This document shows positions 1-10,682 of a stretch of DNA of 64,000 nucleotides, piece by piece (position 1 is the first letter of the stretch; each line of letters begins with the position of its first letter). Under the pieces are notes generated by a model. The model saw only the letters and a list, made by a program, of their open reading frames with translations, did no database searches and was not told the DNA's origin. A program made the translations under genes and the position numbers. Origin of the DNA: Ricinus communis. Its lineage: Eukaryota; Streptophyta; Magnoliopsida; Malpighiales; Euphorbiaceae. The stretch is taken from contig NC_063261.1 in the NCBI RefSeq assembly GCF_019578655.1, positions 2,294,001-2,358,000 of the forward strand. Reading direction: 5' to 3'.

Positions 1-1840
1 AGTCCCCTGCATAAGATCAAAACACTGCTCTAATACCCTTAGTTGCTGTTCTTTGCTTAGCTCCACAGCCTCCATCAATGGAAATACATCTCTCTCCTCT
101 TCCTCAAAGTGCTCTTCACAGTGTTCCTACATAAACCACATCATCAGTCAGATTATGCAAAGCCAATTATAACATGAAACTTGGCTTGCACCACAATACA
201 TAGGATAGGGAGATTTTCAAGGCATAATAATTTCGAAGCTCAGGAAATTGTACCAGTAATGATTTGAGCCGGGATGAAAGGTTACAAAGAGCATCTCTAA
301 AGTCAGGGTTCCCAGTGTCGAGAACTCCAATGGATTTGATGTCTTCTTTGATTCCATTCATGATGGGTAGGTCCCTTGCATGTTCCTCAATTGCAGCTTT
401 ACATAGCCCTACATCATTATATATTCTCATCTCACAATTTATCCTCCTCACCATGTGCATTTGCATGCTACCCACATACACATACCCAACTAAGTATCCT
501 TCACATGTCAACCATATATAAATATAGCTTTCTGTTTGGATAAGGAAACATAAAGGGGTCCTTTTCTTTAATTAGTTTGCAAAACCATATTTTTGGAAAT
601 GAAGTCTTCTCTGCTTTATCCTCTTCTCTTTTTTTTTTTTTCCAAATAAAAGAAAAATATAGAAATAGATTTTTAAGGGCTCTTTGTTTTTGAGTAAATT
701 TTATAAAATCCATTCACCAATCCACACTTGACACGTTTGATAACGTTTGATATTGTTGGGCTATAATTAGCCAATTCACAGCAAACAGATATGAATAAAA
801 ATTATATTGACACCTAAACCTTTGATTTTGTTAAATTGGTTAGAATCACGCCAAATTCAACCTAAATTAATAAAATTTGTAAATGACTAAATTCGAAATA
901 AATTTGTTTATACCAAAATTAAAATTTATTTTATAAGCCAATACCAAATTCAAATGAGTTTAGATATATAAGAATTAAATATTATTTTAAAACTTAATAT
1001 CAAATTTCGAATAAATTTATTTATATCAAAAATTAAAATTTGTTTTACAAAAGGGATATCATCAAACAAAGTTTATTTATAAATGAAATAAGTTGCACAA
1101 AAAAATGGATGCAAATGAGTTACTAACAAAAAGTTGAAGTTTAACTCAAAATTTATTAGATATGATCAAATTATCCAAAATAAAACCCAATCAAAACAGT
1201 CATTATGGCTAACAAAGAAATTTCATTTGGATCATGTAAATAGGCAGCTCACGAAGTCCGTACCTCTATCAGCCAATTCAAGAAGATGAAACACCACGCG
1301 CTCTTCCATCTGCGCGTGTTCAAGCATAAACTCGAGCAACTGCGAGTAACTCTTGCCAAACTTCCTAATCTCCATCCTCGGGCTCCCCATTTTGGGATCC
1401 ACCGTCTTCCTTCCTCCACGTGTGGCAAGATCCTCTCCCCATCTCACCATCCTATTCAAATGCCACCTCATACTCCTGTGATGCAACACCACAGCCTTCA
1501 CTATCAACGGCGTCGTTTCACTGAATCCACTGTTTTCCGTCAACACCAAATTCGGGTGCGGGTACTTCGCGTCCAGAAATCGGAGGATCATCTCGGCAGA
1601 TCCGGAGATAGAGTCCGACCCGATTTCAAGAACAGGATGCGATTCCGTTGGGATAAACTGGAGGGAGAGGGTTTTATAGAGAAGAGCGAAGCGAATGTAG
1701 GTAGTGATAGAGGAAGTAGGGGAGCCATATAATCTTACGGCGGCGGCGGTGGAGGCAGAGGTGGTGGTGGTGGATTTGATGAAACCATAAGGAGCAATCT
1801 CGGCGGTTGATTTATTGGAGTGGTTAAGACAATTACCCAT
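1..1840 (-). CDS. Hemerythrin (HHE) domain protein with GST-like N-terminus, 3' end cut by window
   Basis: A spliced gene in three exons: 1840-1264, 408-254 and 126-1 (continues off the left edge). Each junction has GT donor and AG acceptor, and the exon lengths (577, 155, 126) keep one frame through all joins. I chose ATG 1840 because it begins MGNC, a plausible N-myristoylation (Gly2) plus palmitoylation (Cys4) signal; an upstream in-frame extension to 2023 looks like 5'UTR. Residues about 35-90 resemble a GST/thioredoxin-fold N-terminal domain (LYGSP, then FIPTE...HPVLEIGSDSISGSAEMILRFLD). From about residue 105 comes a hemerythrin-like helical bundle with candidate iron ligands HHRSMRWHL, QMEERVVF, EEHARDLP and, in exon 3, EHCEEHFEEEERD. 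No premature stop occurs. Proteins of this type are known in plants; the substrate or sensing role is not evident here. This is the only intact-looking host gene in the window. Confidence 0.85.
889..1058 (-). repeat. Imperfect direct repeat inside intron 1 of the hemerythrin-domain gene
   Basis: Two roughly 48-base AT-rich segments, about 889-936 and 1009-1058, share the order aaatt(t)cga(a)ataaatt-gttta-tacc/atcaaaa-ttaaaattt. Intron 1 is 855 bases (409-1263); no other gene or element is recognisable in it. Confidence 0.5.
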
Positions 1841-2031
1841 TTGTGGAAGAAGGAAGATATGAAGAAATAGTAGCGGAAAGTTAGTTAAAGAAGCAAGAAA
1901 CGATGAGTGGAGAGCAAGAAAGCATATTAAAAAGGACAAGTAAACAGCAGAAAGTTGATAAAGAGAGGATAACAGATTAATTTTAGATAACAGAAAAAAG
2001 GTCGAGTTGTTTGTGGGGTGCAAGAGAAATG

Positions 2032-2042
2032 AATATATAAAC
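2032..2042 (-). promoter_or_regulatory. Putative TATA box of the hemerythrin-domain gene
   Basis: Read on the minus strand, TTTATATATTC lies about 190 bases upstream of the chosen ATG and would place transcription start near 2000, leaving a roughly 160-base 5'UTR. The assignment rests on position and motif only. Confidence 0.45.
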
Positions 2043-2100
2043 AGAGGGAAAAGCTTTAAGAGGAAGGGAAGAGGGAAAGGGAAAGTTTCGCTCGCATTTT

Positions 2101-2934
2101 AAAGAATGACAATAAATCCGTTGAGAGGACAAGGGTTTTGCTTAAGTTATGGCACGCTCCTTCCGTGCTGACTTTTCTGACTTGTGTCCGTTGTCAGCTA
2201 ATTCAGCTCCCATTTTTGTAGTTTTCTTCGTGCAATCTTGGAAAAAAGTAGACAATTAGATTGCGATTTTATAGTGATTAGTGTGGTCATCTTTTTTGGG
2301 ATATTTTGGATTCTCCATACATGTGTAGTTAATAATAAACTGAAACTGGGCACGGGAATGATTGGAGGCCGAATAATATAAAACTTTTAAGTAACATATA
2401 TGGATGCATCTGCCTTCTGATTTTAATTTTAAAGATTTAAAATATAAAATTTTATAACAAAGCAGCAGTCTGCCCGGATATTTGATTACAAAAATTTTAA
2501 TTTCTAAAATTTAAATTAAATTTATTAATTGAATATATATATATATAGTAATGACATATTTTAAAAATTTATTGATTTAGTGTTTAGGTGTATATATATT
2601 AACTATTTTTTTATATTGCACGACCCTTTTTTATTTAATTATAAAATAAAATTTAATTATTTAATATTTATTTATCATATTTTAAAAATAACAGTGAATT
2701 AAATATTTTTAAATATCATTCTTAGTATTTTTAATATTTTAAAGTTTTATTAATGTAATAATATAAAATTATATTTAAAAAATTAATTAATTAATTTTAG
2801 TATTATATAAATTAATACTATCAATGTAATTGATAATACTATTTTTAAGATTAGTATATAATATTAATTTTTTTTAGAATTAGAATCATTATCTAATTAG
2901 ACAGTTAATTTGTTTGTTAAATGTAGGCGACAGT
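2101..2934. other. AT-rich intergenic spacer
   Basis: This spacer separates the gene promoter from the first repeat. It is strongly AT-rich, with short ATATATA and TTAATTAA runs, and no ORF, RNA gene or element ends that I can identify. The boundary with the repeats at 2935 is where homology to the Tat LTR begins. Confidence 0.6.
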
Positions 2935-3345
2935 TTCAGGTGCTCATTTAAATGTCTTTAGCAACTACGGCACTATAATATTTTTCAACCTAATTAAGAA
3001 CATGCCAACTGATCATAAAGACTAAGACGGAGAAAGAGAGTTGTCACTTGGATAAGTCATTAAGACATTTTTACTTCTTACGTGACATAAATAGATTTTA
3101 TAAAGAAGCATCGCCACATCCAAAGATGGGTTTGAGAACTAATTTCCTTTAATTCTATTAGTTAATAGTCTATTCCTTATAAATACAGCATAACATTTTC
3201 TATACATAAACAATACAATATGTTAGGTCCACCTAATTCTGGTCATTTTATTAAGTCTAGCCCAATTTCTATTTTATTGATTAATCTAGTTTGCTACTTA
3301 ATTACATACAAATGCCCATTTAGTCTAGCTTATTTTAAGCCCAAG
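2935..3345 (-). repeat. Truncated Tat-family LTR fragment (copy a)
   Basis: Reverse-complement homology to the 3' part of the LTRs at 44780-45211 and 60600-61003: the conserved blocks around ctaaagaca, ctagttagc, the aaac(a/g)tcac region and 'gggcta(g)actta...aaaataggcta' occur in the same order. It ends abruptly where copy b begins, so it is a truncated LTR abutting another LTR of the same family. Confidence 0.65.
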
Positions 3346-4335
3346 TTAACTGGGGGTGGCGGTTTTGGGCGCGCATCCAAGTGTCTTTAACAACTACGGC
3401 ACTGCAAGGCTTTTCAACTTAATTGGGAACACGCTAACTAGTCACAGAGATAGGAGTCGCCACCTAGGTAATTAGAATACTTTTACTAATAAGTGACGTT
3501 TCTCGATTCTATAAGAAAGCTTACATCACAAATCCAGAGATAGATCTAGAAGCTAACTTCTTTATTTGTGTATATTTGTCTTTGATTTTATTATTTAACG
3601 GGTTATTTTCTATAAATGCAGCATAAATATTTTTACACATCACGCACTACAGCATGTGAGGTTCACCTGAATCTAACCCATTTTATTAAAGCCCAGCCTA
3701 CATTCAAAGTTATTTACCTAACTTATTAGTTAATTATATACAAGGCCCACCTAGTCTAGCTCGATTACAAGTTATGCTTTGATTTCCAGCCTTTAAGCCT
3801 AAAAGACTCATTTTTTTGGAAAAGCCCAATTCAGTGATCTTAAATCTAATATGGCCTAATTTAACCTAACTAAAGCATGACAAAGCCTATTAAGTCTATA
3901 TGGGTTTTAGATTGAAGCCCAATATGACATCTCATTACTTAATACATTATAATTTTCATGCCAAGTCCAATTTTAAGACTTAAATCTATCTGTCCAGTTT
4001 TAATTAGGTAATTATTAAATAGCATATATTTGGCATCCATCAAAGATAAAAAGCAAAAATAAAAGGATATAAAATAAATCTAGCTATTACAACTCGCCTA
4101 CAACTAAAAAACTGAAAAAGAAAATCCTAAAACTAAGTTAGAGTGCATGAAATTGCTAAAAGTACATCAAACACTCGTAAATCAGCCTAATATGCACAAC
4201 TGAATCGGCTCTGCAGTGAGCCGATCCGCTTGGGGGATTTAGGTGGCTTTCTATAGTTTTCTTCAATTTCTCGTACCCACAACTGATCTTCTCATGCATA
4301 GAGGGTAAAAATCCAGTTAGAATATATAAAATCAA
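3346..4335 (-). repeat. Tat-family LTR, 3' half (copy b), interrupted by the pararetrovirus
   Basis: Reverse complement matches the 3' half of the Tat LTRs (compare 44270-45211 and 60090-61003), including the LTR terminus near 3355 and the 'agccgat' units at 4196-4236. The matching 5' half of a minus-oriented LTR lies at 36241-37128. The simplest reading is that the whole provirus block sits inside one LTR, with about 450 bases of LTR missing at the break. The right boundary with viral sequence is approximate. Confidence 0.6.
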
Positions 4336-4389
4336 CAAAAGAATGGATATATCTAAATTTTAAAGCCTTTTGAATAAATTTATCTTATG

Positions 4390-5378
4390 AATCCAAAAAC
4401 CCTCTAGAAACATAAAGAAAAAGACTATAAATACATCCACATAGGCCTTGTCCAGGTAGGAATAAAACCCCTTACCAGAGAAGATTTGGATAATTCCATC
4501 TTAGCAGTCCTTAGAGACGCTCGGTTTACAAATTTCTATGATTCTTTATTAGGTACTGTCGAGTCAAGCCTTAACAAAGGACCAATTTCTTTCAATTGTT
4601 TTCCAAATATTACAATTTCTTTAAAATGACAGATGTTTTAAAGAGCATTGTTCTCCAAATAAAAACACATAATTACAAAATGCTTGAAGGATTTATTCCG
4701 ATAGCATTGATTTTCAAAATACATTACAAAGCTATGATTTCTACTTTTGGTTCGAAACACAAACTTCACTCACCGAAAGGAGAAACCTTATTCCTCCAAA
4801 CAGATCTTTCTAAAGCTAATGCAACTATTTCAAAAACTATTCAATGGAAAGATATCATTCTTCTAGAAGAATGGATCCTTGAAGGAGCAACCCAACTAGA
4901 ATCACCAAAGCAGACAGAACCAAACGCCAATCTCAAGAACATAACCCAGTTTCCAGATGGGAAAGTACAGCTTACATTTAACAGGAAATCAACTTTTTCT
5001 AGATTTTCTGATGATAATTCTTCAACCTCGACCATAGATATTGGAAGGGTATCAAATATACCTTCTGCTATTTATGCCCCTTACAAAGAACCAACTTCAT
5101 CACAAACATTACCAAGATTTTCAACATCAGATATACCAAGCTCAAACACCACATTACAAAATATTGATTACCAAAGCAATGTCCCTAGACCTGTTTACAA
5201 TGAACCAAAGAAGGATGATGATATAGAGACTGTCTCTACCCCCTCTTCACCATCACCATTTGCAATAACCCAAAATCTAGAAGCAGAAATCAACATGATT
5301 TCAAAAGATTTTCAAATCAATAAAAAGCTTTTACATGAAGATTTCTATTCAAAGAAAAACCCGTCCAAAAAATTTTAG
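4390..5378 (+). pseudogene. Pararetroviral movement-protein region (broken)
   Basis: Starts without its N-terminus just inside the Tat LTR junction. The first part (about 4420-4615) reads in one frame through a movement-protein-like segment (HIGLVQVGIKPL, then FPNITISL). A frameshift near 4615 moves the match to the frame that runs open 4596-5378, which includes LLEEWILEG and a Ser/Pro/Thr-rich tail. In caulimovirids this domain mediates cell-to-cell movement through plasmodesmata. It lacks a recognisable start and cannot encode an intact protein. Confidence 0.65.
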
Positions 5379-6411
5379 TTTTTTAAGCATTTTCTACAAG
5401 AAAGAGACAGTATCCAGGAAAGATACTACCAATTTTGTATACAAAACAGAATCCAAATCACATTTTTTGATTGGTTTTAGATTTACTGTAAAGAAAATAG
5501 TATCTCTTATCCTTTCAAAGATAAACTCATTAGTCCTATTACTGTAAGGAACAAGGCTCCAGAATGGAAGGTCGGAGAAAACCAAACCATCCAGTCTGAA
5601 CATCCTCCCCTTAGGAAGATAACCATTTCTTATGGAGAAAACAAAATCGAAGCCGCACCTTACAAATTAGTAGGAGAAGAGCTTGAGAAAAATGTCAAAA
5701 ATATTGTTCAGCAGAACAATTTCTCAAACACCTATCTTAACACAATAGGAAAACAGCTGGTTAGGATAGAAAGCCAAATTCAGAAACCTCCTACAGTCTT
5801 GACCTCTGCAATTCCCAACACTAGTCATCCAAGAGAGATAAGTCAAACAAAAAAGCTTAAAAACCCAGTCTTCAAACCCTACCAGATTTCAAAGCCTAGT
5901 CAAGACTAATTTCATAAGCAAACTGAATTTGCTAGAGCAGTCAGGGAACAACTTAGCAAATTAACCACTTCCGAGTCTTCCGAAAACCTAATACCTGGTA
6001 CTCCTCAAAGCAGTAGAAATATAAGTGCTATAGATCAAACCCAAAGCAATGAATCCAATGATTCAAAGCTTGAAAGTGTCACTGAAAAACCCTCCCATAT
6101 CAGCAGATTGGGATGACAAGCCCCTAGATTAACTTGGCATACTCCTAGGAATACTGCCCCGGATTTAGGTATAGAAAATAGAAATAATGTCCTCACCCAA
6201 TCTAGGTTCAATGCTTCCTCCGTCTATAAATGGAATATAGATGGAATGTCTGAGTACAACATTCTTGGTCTCTTACTCACCATGGCAGCTAATGCCTATA
6301 AAACCCAAAGCAGTATCTCTGATAGAGCTATAGCTGAGCTCCTTATAGCCGAATTTTCTGGCCAGCTTAAAGGATGGTGGGATTACCATCTCACCCAAAC
6401 ACAGCAGCTGC
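5379..6411 (+). pseudogene. Pararetroviral linker and N-terminal coat region (broken)
   Basis: Several frames must be combined to follow the polyprotein between the movement and coat regions: stops follow 5378 and at about 5908 and 6114. The last part, 6246-6411, reads open and contains the coat-type segment LKGWWDYHLT. It is cut at 6411/6412 by the left LTR of element E1. The final 124 bases (6288-6411) recur, diverged, on the other side of E1. Confidence 0.6.
6288..6411 (+). repeat. 124-bp viral direct repeat, left copy
   Basis: Matches 12110-12233 over its full length with about seven substitutions. It is far longer than an LTR-element target duplication (5 bp here), so it is not a target-site duplication of E1. 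Confidence 0.85.
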
Positions 6412-7765
6412 TGATGTACATAAAATACACACATCTAAATGGGGTTTTTAAGATTGATTTTATGGACATTTGGATGTGAATTGGTCCCAACACTCACCCT
6501 ATACGTATGTTTGTGTGCATTAGGTCCAAAAGAGGTTAAAGGATGATAAAGGAAAGAATTGGAGCATAATTGGACGTCAATGCTGCCGAAATGAGCTAAG
6601 TATGCCCATGCAGAAGGTTAACACGGCCGTGTTGTATTCAACACAGGCCGTGTTACCAACACGGCTACCAACACGGGCGTGTTGGATGCGTCAAACATGA
6701 AAGAAAAAAAGCTTTTAGGGAGCACGACCACAAAGAGTAACACGGCCAGGAACACCAGCCCATGTCCCTAACACGGCCAGGGACACAGCCGGGTTGGAGG
6801 CGACAGGGGATATTAATTAAAAGAACGAAGAGAGGAAAAGGAGGAGGCGGCTAGGGTTAGAACGTCCCAAACCCTAATATTTCTCTCTCTAAGGGTTTTC
6901 TGAGCTGAAACCAAGAGAAAAGGAGACTTGGATCAAGGTTTCAATCGGATTCCCTTTAGAGATTGAAGATTGGGCGAGGTTCGTTGATTGGTTTTCAAAT
7001 CGAGTAAGAGGAACAAGGATCGATTCAAGATTGAGCAAGAGGAATTGGGGCTGTTTACTCTCATCCAAGGGTGTAATCGGGTTTTCTCTACCTTTACTCA
7101 TTGTTGTAATTGAATTCTTGTGTATTTTGATAATAAACATGATTAGCTAGATGAATTAAATCCATTGGGATTTCTTTACTATGTTGGCTTAGTATTATAT
7201 TGTTGGATTTTTTGGATTAGTTTTGTATTCTTCTTGCTTTCAGTATGAATAAGATAATGCATTATTCATGAGACGTTGTGAATTGTGTGGTTAGATTGCT
7301 TTGTGTGATTGAGAAGTCCATTTGGCAATTGGAATTTTGAATAGCAAGAACTGGTTAATAATCGCTTAGAGATAAGAATAATTAACTAGCCGGATTAAGA
7401 ATTAACAAAGCTTAATAGAGGCGGATTAAAGCTTAATGCTAATTTAAGAATCAATCGTTAGGAAGAGATTCCAACTTTAGGTTATTAGGTTTAGGAATTC
7501 GGTTATCTCGAGAGAGAAACTGAATTCGGTTAAGAATTCATCTACGGGTAGCATAATTAGACTCACCGATCCTTTATCTTTTGTTTGATTGCCAACTAGT
7601 TAGTTTAGAAATTATTTATCGTTAATTTTAGGTTAATATAACAAAGAACAAAGGAGTAACTCGGGCTTTCACTTTCCGAGAAATCGACCTTGATACTTGC
7701 CATTAGTGCTAGGCGCATCGATAGGTACTGCCTTAGATTGTAGCTAACACGAGTAGCACCCATCA
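6412..7765 (+). repeat. E1 left (5') LTR
   Basis: Starts TGATGT and ends CCATCA. It carries a cluster of cacggcc/ggccgtg palindromes (about 6615-6810), an AAACCCTAA telobox-like motif near 6870 and a polyadenine-poor U5. Relative to the right LTR it lacks about 85 bases near 7605, deleted between two short 'tagtt' direct repeats. Confidence 0.85.
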
Positions 7766-7767
7766 AG

Positions 7768-7790
7768 TTTTTCTTGCCGTTCTTGGGAAT
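7768..7790 (+). other. E1 primer-binding site, degraded
   Basis: Two bases after the LTR, 'tttttcttgccgttcttggg' aligns with the intact site of E2 (tggcgccgttgccgggga, complementary to the tRNA-Asp 3' end) but has lost ggcg and several other bases. Priming from this copy is unlikely. Confidence 0.65.
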
Positions 7791-7952
7791 GTTTGAAAAC
7801 TAGAGTGAAATTTGCTATTTGTTAATTTAGCCATTTTTTCTTTCTTATTATTTTATAATTTTTATTTTTATTTATTTATTTATTTTATTTTATTTGTACA
7901 TATTTATTTAGTTTAAGTTTATGATTCAGATAGTGAATGATAAGGAGGTTCA

Positions 7953-9004
7953 ATGCTAAACTCAAACTCTTTGTATGATGCATTGGAAAATGGGATTAGG
8001 AACCAAGAGAGTGCTAAAAATTGGGATACCCGTGCATCTTTAGAAGCTCGAGTGGAATCATTTTGCAGGGCTACCAATCAACTCTCCACTCCTATCCTTT
8101 CATCTCAAGTTTTTTATGAATTTTGTTGTGGTTTACATTTGAGTAATGATTGTCCATTGTACAGTGATGTTACTCATTATTCTTATAACTATGAACAGGT
8201 GAATTATACGGGAAGTTGGCCAAATGACTCGTATGTAAGCACCTATAATCAAGAGTGGAGCACTCACTCACCCTATGGATGGAGCTTAATCTTGCACCTT
8301 CAACTCAAGATGAAGAGTTAGTGTCGGAGGAGCTGATGATGAGGTTCATTACAAGTCTTGATGATAGATTCCAACAAATAGAGAGGATACTTGAAGATCA
8401 ACAAGCCTCGATTAAAAATATAAAGCATCAAGTAGGCTTAATCTTCAAGTTACTAGCTGAAGAGCAATTGGGAACTCCATCAAACACTACTGAATCTGAG
8501 GAACATTTGAGCGCCGTCACTTTGCGTTCAGGTGAGAATTTTTCTGGTTTATCTATTATGTTTGACAATGATGCTTATGTGCAAGACGACTCTTTGAACA
8601 TGGAGATAGAACTAGAAAAGGAAGAGGCAAACATGATCCTTCTGAAAGACTACCAACAGCAATACACAGTTGATGATGCTAAGTTGCAGTTAGAGGAATT
8701 TTTGGTGGATTTTCCACAAGTCCCTTCGATGATGGAAGATGAGCACGAGTTATCCAATGAAGAAGTCTTGGAGGAGCTCGAGTTTCTTCTAGCAAGTGAA
8801 CCAAGCCAAGGACTAGAGAAAACCATCGATGTTCCTAAAGAAATTGCCCAACCGTCGATCCTTCCAATTGTTGAAACTCCAGCTTTCAAATTGGAAGAGC
8901 CCCTAGAGCATCATGACTACGTGCAATTATACGAGGGCGAGTTTTGCCCATCATCTTGGCGGCTTGCAGCGGTCGGGAAGAAAGTCGACGATTATCCATT
9001 TTAG
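7953..9004 (+). pseudogene. E1 gag-derived ORF, frameshifted
   Basis: ATG 7953 (MLNSNSLYDALENG...) has an exact counterpart in E2. The N-terminal part holds a knuckle-like CX2CX3HX4 segment (FCCGLHLSNDC). An approximately 46-base deletion near 8282 relative to E2 shifts the frame, so the rest is read from 8255: MMRFITSLDDRFQQ, a coiled-coil-like RILEDQQASIKNIKHQ, the Athila gag landmark AVTLRSGE, and an acidic tail ending at 9004. The tail EELEFLLASEPSQG...PAFKLEEPLEHHDYVQLYEG resembles the gag-protease linker of Athila-type polyproteins. No capsid N-terminal part is seen. The residual protein would be RNA-binding gag at most. Confidence 0.65.
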
Positions 9005-9366
9005 TGGATACTTGAAGCCATTTGCTTGGAAGAAGGATGGATGGTCGTCAATCCCCACCGTTTACTTTTCACCATGAGTCCAGCTAAGAAGACTCATCAC
9101 ATAAAAAGAAGCGCTTTGGGAGGCACCCCAAACTTTATCTTTAATCTCTAATATTTTAACTTTTATTTTGAAACATTTTATTAGTTTTAGTTTTCATATT
9201 TTATTTAATTTTTGTTTCGGTTTGATGTTAATTCCTTATTTTATTATCTGCGTACTCCTCTACCACGGACTAGCCAGCACGATATCCCTAATGATGCACC
9301 TCTTTTCACTCGGAGCCATAGTCGAGGCGTATTGGTTCTTTTCCTTTTGCATTTCTTATATTTTCT

Positions 9367-9400
9367 ACACTGAGGACAGTGTGTCCTTCAAGTGTGGGGT
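9367..9400 (+). other. E1 internal hairpin plus AAGTGTGGGGT (second PPT-like module)
   Basis: ACACTGAGGACAGTGT is a perfect 6-bp stem with an AGGA loop; seven bases later comes AAGTGTGGGGT. The same layout stands at the true polypurine tract (10645-10682). The same pair exists in E2 and E3. Confidence 0.7.
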
Positions 9401-9404
9401 GGGT

Positions 9405-10644
9405 GATATTTATTCCATCTTAATTATTTGTTTATTCTTTGTGCAATTTTTTGTAAAATTTTGAAAATTTTTCACTTTGTTTCGATGCTCTTACTGTTGA
9501 CTTGATTTTGAAATCCTGTTTATGTCCATGTGATCGGGTAAAACCGATAGTGTTGAGTTTTGTGGAAGAGTGTAAGATAATTAGTTTGAGTTTTGCACTA
9601 AGTTGTTTTGGTTTATTTAATTCTGTTTTGATGATTTTTGTTTGGAGCCTACTCAAAAGCACACTTGTGAGAAATTGAGCCTAAATTGTAAGCATACACT
9701 TTATATGCTTGTATTTATTTCTTGTTGAGAGTGCCAATTACTGTCTTTACTTTTAGAACTTGCTCGGTAATGCTTATGAGGGCCACAAGGAGAGTTTAAC
9801 ACTTTGGTATGATAGAGGCACTTAGGTTTTTTATTCTAGCCAAATAGCCTTCATTCATTTATTGATTCTGTAGATAATCCTTTCTTTCACCATTTCTTTT
9901 ATCATATTCTATTACCACTTAGTTTTATTCAGCTTTGGGTTATGATTTTGCACATAATAGCTTTGGAATCTTGTAGCAGCTTACTTCAATCCAAAAAGAA
10001 ATTCACTCTATTATATAATTGTTCTTCCCTTATGAAAAAAAGAAAAAAAAGAAAAGAAAAAAAAGAAAGAAAAATATATAAAAAGAAGAATAAGAGGGAA
10101 AGGTAATGAAAAGAAAGAAAGTAAGTGAGCTAAACATTTTGACTTGATTCCTATTTCCCACCTTGGACTACTATCTATTTTCTACCCCTTGTGATTATTG
10201 TGACTTGTGTGCAGGTCATGTATTTCATTGCAGAACACCATAGGTTCAACTCTGACCAAATTTACCTACCCTTACCTAATCCCCATTAGAACCTTTATAA
10301 AGACCTCTTAACATGGTTGTTGACTCTCCATAAGTGGTAGGAGTAGGATTTAAGAGCAAGCATTTAGTAAGTAAGGCAGTAGTTGATGCATTGAGCGATT
10401 AAACACTACCCTTTAAACACTTTGAGTGATTTAGAGTGAATCTGGTGAGGAGTTGGTTTTGAATAATTTCGTTGAGACAGTATTGTGTGAATTATTGGCA
10501 TCTTGGTTGTGATACTTGAATTGATTGCTTCTTTTCTTTTTGTTTGACTTACGCTTGTTAAGAATATGTGCAGGAGCTCTCTAGCTTGTCTGTCAGTTTA
10601 AGTATTGTTCCTTAGTGGTTTATTTTCCTTATTTTACTTTTGAT
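9405..10644 (+). other. E1 3' non-coding interior
   Basis: No gene-like ORF. Contains an A/G-rich low-complexity tract at about 10033-10130 (aaagaaaaaa runs), mirrored as T/C-rich tracts in E2 and E3, so it is a family feature rather than random decay. Confidence 0.6.
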
Positions 10645-10682
10645 TGCTTGAGGACAAGCAATGAGCTAAGTGTGGGGTTATT
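10645..10682 (+). other. E1 polypurine tract with upstream hairpin
   Basis: TTGCTTGAGGACAAGCAA (7-bp stem, AGGA loop) is followed six bases later by AAGTGTGGGGT, then ttatt and the LTR start TGATGT. In LTR retrotransposons the polypurine tract primes plus-strand DNA synthesis. Confidence 0.75.

Noticed and set aside
1286..1732. 148-codon plus-strand ORF over the hemerythrin exon
   Set aside because: Shadow of the minus-strand exon, which has domain matches and splice sites.
4156..4338. 60-codon minus-strand ORF before the virus
   Set aside because: Falls inside the Tat LTR fragment and is not conserved in the intact LTRs.
6615..6810. CRISPR-like array of palindromic repeats
   Set aside because: Repeats are irregularly spaced, differ from each other, lie in LTRs of plant retrotransposons, and no cas gene exists; they are LTR palindromes.
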